NCBI RefSeq assembly: GCF_001420595.1
Contig: NZ_LJIX01000006.1
Location: forward strand, 2,651,058 to 2,715,057
Length of the DNA: 64,000 bases
Origin: Cytobacillus solani
Lineage (GTDB): Bacteria > Bacillota > Bacilli > Bacillales > Cytobacillaceae
Direction of reading: 5' to 3'
Positions within the stretch are counted from its first letter, which is position 1. Each line of letters starts with the position of its first letter. The notes below the pieces were generated by a model. It was given only the letters and a program-made list of their open reading frames with translations. It had not been told where the DNA came from and did no database searches. This document shows positions 62,398 through 64,000 of this stretch, piece after piece. A program made the position numbers and the translations under genes.

Positions 62398-62871
62398 TTA
62401 TAATACTTCTACTGCTTTAACATAATGCTCATACCACTTTTGCCATTCTTCGTTTCTGGAATGGATTGTTTTCCCATCGAGCAGTTTCTCGATTACATCT
62501 AAACATACATGCCAGCCGGCAAGGTCTCTTGGGGTATGATCCGTGAGTTTATTGATTTTTTCAATTAGGACTAAATTACAGCCTTCAGATTCTTTTGACA
62601 ATTCAAAGCGGATGATGTCCTCACCCCATGTGTATTCTATAACAGCCTCTTCTGTTAACTCGAGAATTTCCATTTCTTCAAACGTGCCATCACCCATATC
62701 AAACTTGATATATCCACCTTTACGGAGTTCATTTACTTTTAACTCAGTAAACCAAGCAGCTAATTTTTCATTTTCAGTTAGCATCGCCCAGACTTGTTCA
62801 ACTCCATGGTTGAGATGACGTTCAAATATTGCACGATAACCGCCTTCAACACTTTCTAAAACTGCGAGCAT
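62398..62871 (-). CDS. SRPBCC (AHSA1-like) protein
   Basis: A 157-residue START-fold protein: YRAIFERHLNHGVEQVWAMLTENEKLAAWFTEL at the start and AGWHVCLDVIEKLLDGK in the last helix. It is the second such protein in 7 kb, related to but not a copy of the one at 56107. GGAGG lies eight bases before the ATG. No ligand can be inferred. Confidence 0.86.
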   Translation of the reverse strand: MLAVLESVEGGYRAIFERHLNHGVEQVWAMLTENEKLAAWFTELKVNELRKGGYIKFDMGDGTFEEMEILELTEEAVIEYTWGEDIIRFELSKESEGCNLVLIEKINKLTDHTPRDLAGWHVCLDVIEKLLDGKTIHSRNEEWQKWYEHYVKAVEVL

Positions 62872-62899
62872 ATGTAAATACCTCCAAACGATAATAGAA

Positions 62900-62937
62900 C
62901 AGCCCTACTTTATTCATTTAGTAGGGCTGACTTTTTT
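62900..62937. terminator. Hairpin downstream of htpG
   Basis: CAGCCCTACT and AGTAGGGCTG form a perfect 10-bp stem around TTATTCATTT. T7 follows on the plus strand; on the minus strand, the direction of htpG, only TTCTATT follows. It probably still ends htpG transcription. Confidence 0.65.
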
Positions 62938-62941
62938 TATA

Positions 62942-64000
62942 TTATACCATTACTTTACAAATATCATTTGTAAATTCAACTGGATCCTGAATAGGCAAGC
63001 CTTCAATAAGGAGTGCTTGATTATAAAGCAAATTTGTATACAAGCTCAGTTTTTCTTTATCTTGTTCAAATGCTTCTTTCAATGACTTAAATACATCATG
63101 ATTTAAATTAATTTCTAATACTTTATCTGCCTTTACATTTGGATTGTCAGGCATCATATTTAATACTTTTTCCATTTCAATCGTCACTTCCCCGTCTGCT
63201 GTTAAGCAAACAGGATGGGACTTCAACCGTTTTGAGGCTCTTACTTCTTTGACTTTTCCTGATAAAATGTCTTTCATTGCACTAAAGAGCTCTTTATTTT
63301 CCTCTTTCTGCTCGTCATTGTTTTTATCATTTTCATCTGTTTCAATGCCTAAATCACCACTAGAAACAGATTTAAATTCCTTCTCTTTATAAGTCATCAG
63401 CATTTTGATCGCAAACTCATCAATATCTTCTGTAAAGTATAAAATTTCATAGCCTTTTTCAGCAACAATCTCTGTCTGTGGCAGCTTATCAATTCTTTCA
63501 ACTGAATCGCCTGAAGCGTAGTAAATATATTTTTGATCCTCTGGCATTCTTGAGACATATTCATCGAGTGTAACCATTTTCTTTTCTTTTGAAGAATAGA
63601 ACATTAATAAATCCTGCAGCATCTCTTTATTGCTGCCGAAATCACTGTATACGCCAAATTTCAACTGGCGACCAAAGGATTTATAAAACTCATCATATTT
63701 TTCACGATTATTTTTTAGTAGGCTTTGAAGCTCGCTTTTGATTTTCTTGCTGATATTTTTTGCTATTAGCTTTAACTGGCGATCATGCTGAAGAATTTCC
63801 CTTGAAATGTTGAGAGACAGGTCTTCAGAATCGACCATCCCTTTAACAAAACTGAAATAATCAGGAAGTAAATCTGCGCACTTGTTCATAATTAAAACAC
63901 CATTTGAATAAAGCTCCAATCCTTTTTCAAATTCCTTAGAATAATAGTCGAAAGGAATTTTCTCAGGAATGAATAGGATCGCATTGTAGCGAATCGTTCC
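62942..64000 (-). CDS. htpG: Chaperone HtpG (Hsp90), C-terminal part; start beyond the window
   Basis: The frame is open from the window edge (352 codons). [24 protein letters not shown] and [38 protein letters not shown] are the middle domain of Hsp90, and [24 protein letters not shown] belongs to the C-terminal dimerisation domain. The ATPase domain lies off the window. The C-terminus lacks the eukaryotic MEEVD, as expected for bacterial HtpG. Confidence 0.96.
   Translation of the reverse strand, partial: GTIRYNAILFIPEKIPFDYYSKEFEKGLELYSNGVLIMNKCADLLPDYFSFVKGMVDSEDLSLNISREILQHDRQLKLIAKNISKKIKSELQSLLKNNREKYDEFYKSFGRQLKFGVYSDFGSNKEMLQDLLMFYSSKEKKMVTLDEYVSRMPEDQKYIYYASGDSVERIDKLPQTEIVAEKGYEILYFTEDIDEFAIKMLMTYKEKEFKSVSSGDLGIETDENDKNNDEQKEENKELFSAMKDILSGKVKEVRASKRLKSHPVCLTADGEVTIEMEKVLNMMPDNPNVKADKVLEINLNHDVFKSLKEAFEQDKEKLSLYTNLLYNQALLIEGLPIQDPVEFTNDICKVMV

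Noticed and set aside
1-64000. CRISPR arrays, tRNA or rRNA genes
   Set aside because: I saw no regularly spaced identical repeats, no cloverleaf-like sequences with T-loop motifs, and no rRNA signatures.

Overview
The window is low-GC DNA from an endospore-forming, facultatively anaerobic member of the Bacillaceae. The spore evidence is CwlJ, a GerA/GerB/GerC germinant-receptor operon and a truncated second GerA. The respiratory evidence is narGHJI, a NarK-type transporter, a lipoprotein copper nitrite reductase NirK and NosD/L/Y/F. Ribosome binding sites are strong, TTG and GTG starts are frequent, and Rho-independent terminators are plentiful, all typical of Bacilli. The species cannot be named from the sequence.

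Region 1 (1-16.2 kb) is accessory. It holds the edge of one IS3-family element, a complete IS3-family insertion (2122-3405, 4-bp target duplication), small enzymes (three VOC proteins, a NUDIX hydrolase, a RimL-type acetyltransferase), an S9 peptidase beside two orphan peptide permeases, and at least five decayed genes: a methyltransferase, two DinB proteins, a GNAT and a YkvI-like protein. Inside it sits an intact pbuE purine-efflux gene under a recognisable adenine riboswitch, then a LysE-type exporter.

Region 2 (16.2-25.4 kb) carries a three-gene operon matching the known N-succinyl route from D- to L-amino acids (M20 hydrolase, GNAT succinyltransferase, N-succinylamino acid racemase). A GntR-ABC-permease operon behind a perfect palindromic operator follows, then exoA, an OsmC protein, cwlJ and a NarK-type transporter with a C-terminal PAS domain.

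Region 3 (25.5-33.1 kb) is the membrane nitrate reductase operon. It is read leftward and starts with a hemerythrin-like protein and two unrecognised small proteins before narG, narH, narJ and narI. It converges with the narK-like gene on a shared bidirectional terminator. Region 4 (33.3-40.8 kb) has an AAA ATPase, an autoregulated TetR-CPBP operon with two matching operators, a MerR-like coiled-coil protein, an E. coli-class speD, a CAP-domain protein and azoR.

Region 5 (40.9-45.7 kb) is a denitrification block: nirK behind an FNR-type box at the class II position, then nosD, nosL, nosY and nosF with no nosZ in view. Nitrate reductase and NirK together would carry nitrate to nitrite to NO. 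Region 6 (46-64 kb) contains a hemolysin III homologue, an aldehyde dehydrogenase, MFS and EamA transporters (the latter frameshifted), the ger operon, a P1 peptidase, a BASS transporter and the C-terminal part of htpG.

The most unusual locus is 56.74-59.08 kb. A MutS2 (RqcU) paralogue without the Smr nuclease domain sits behind a roughly 390-nt leader with its own promoter, a seven-codon reading frame and two terminator hairpins. That is the layout of ribosome-controlled attenuation, and it suggests a stress-inducible ribosome-rescue factor.
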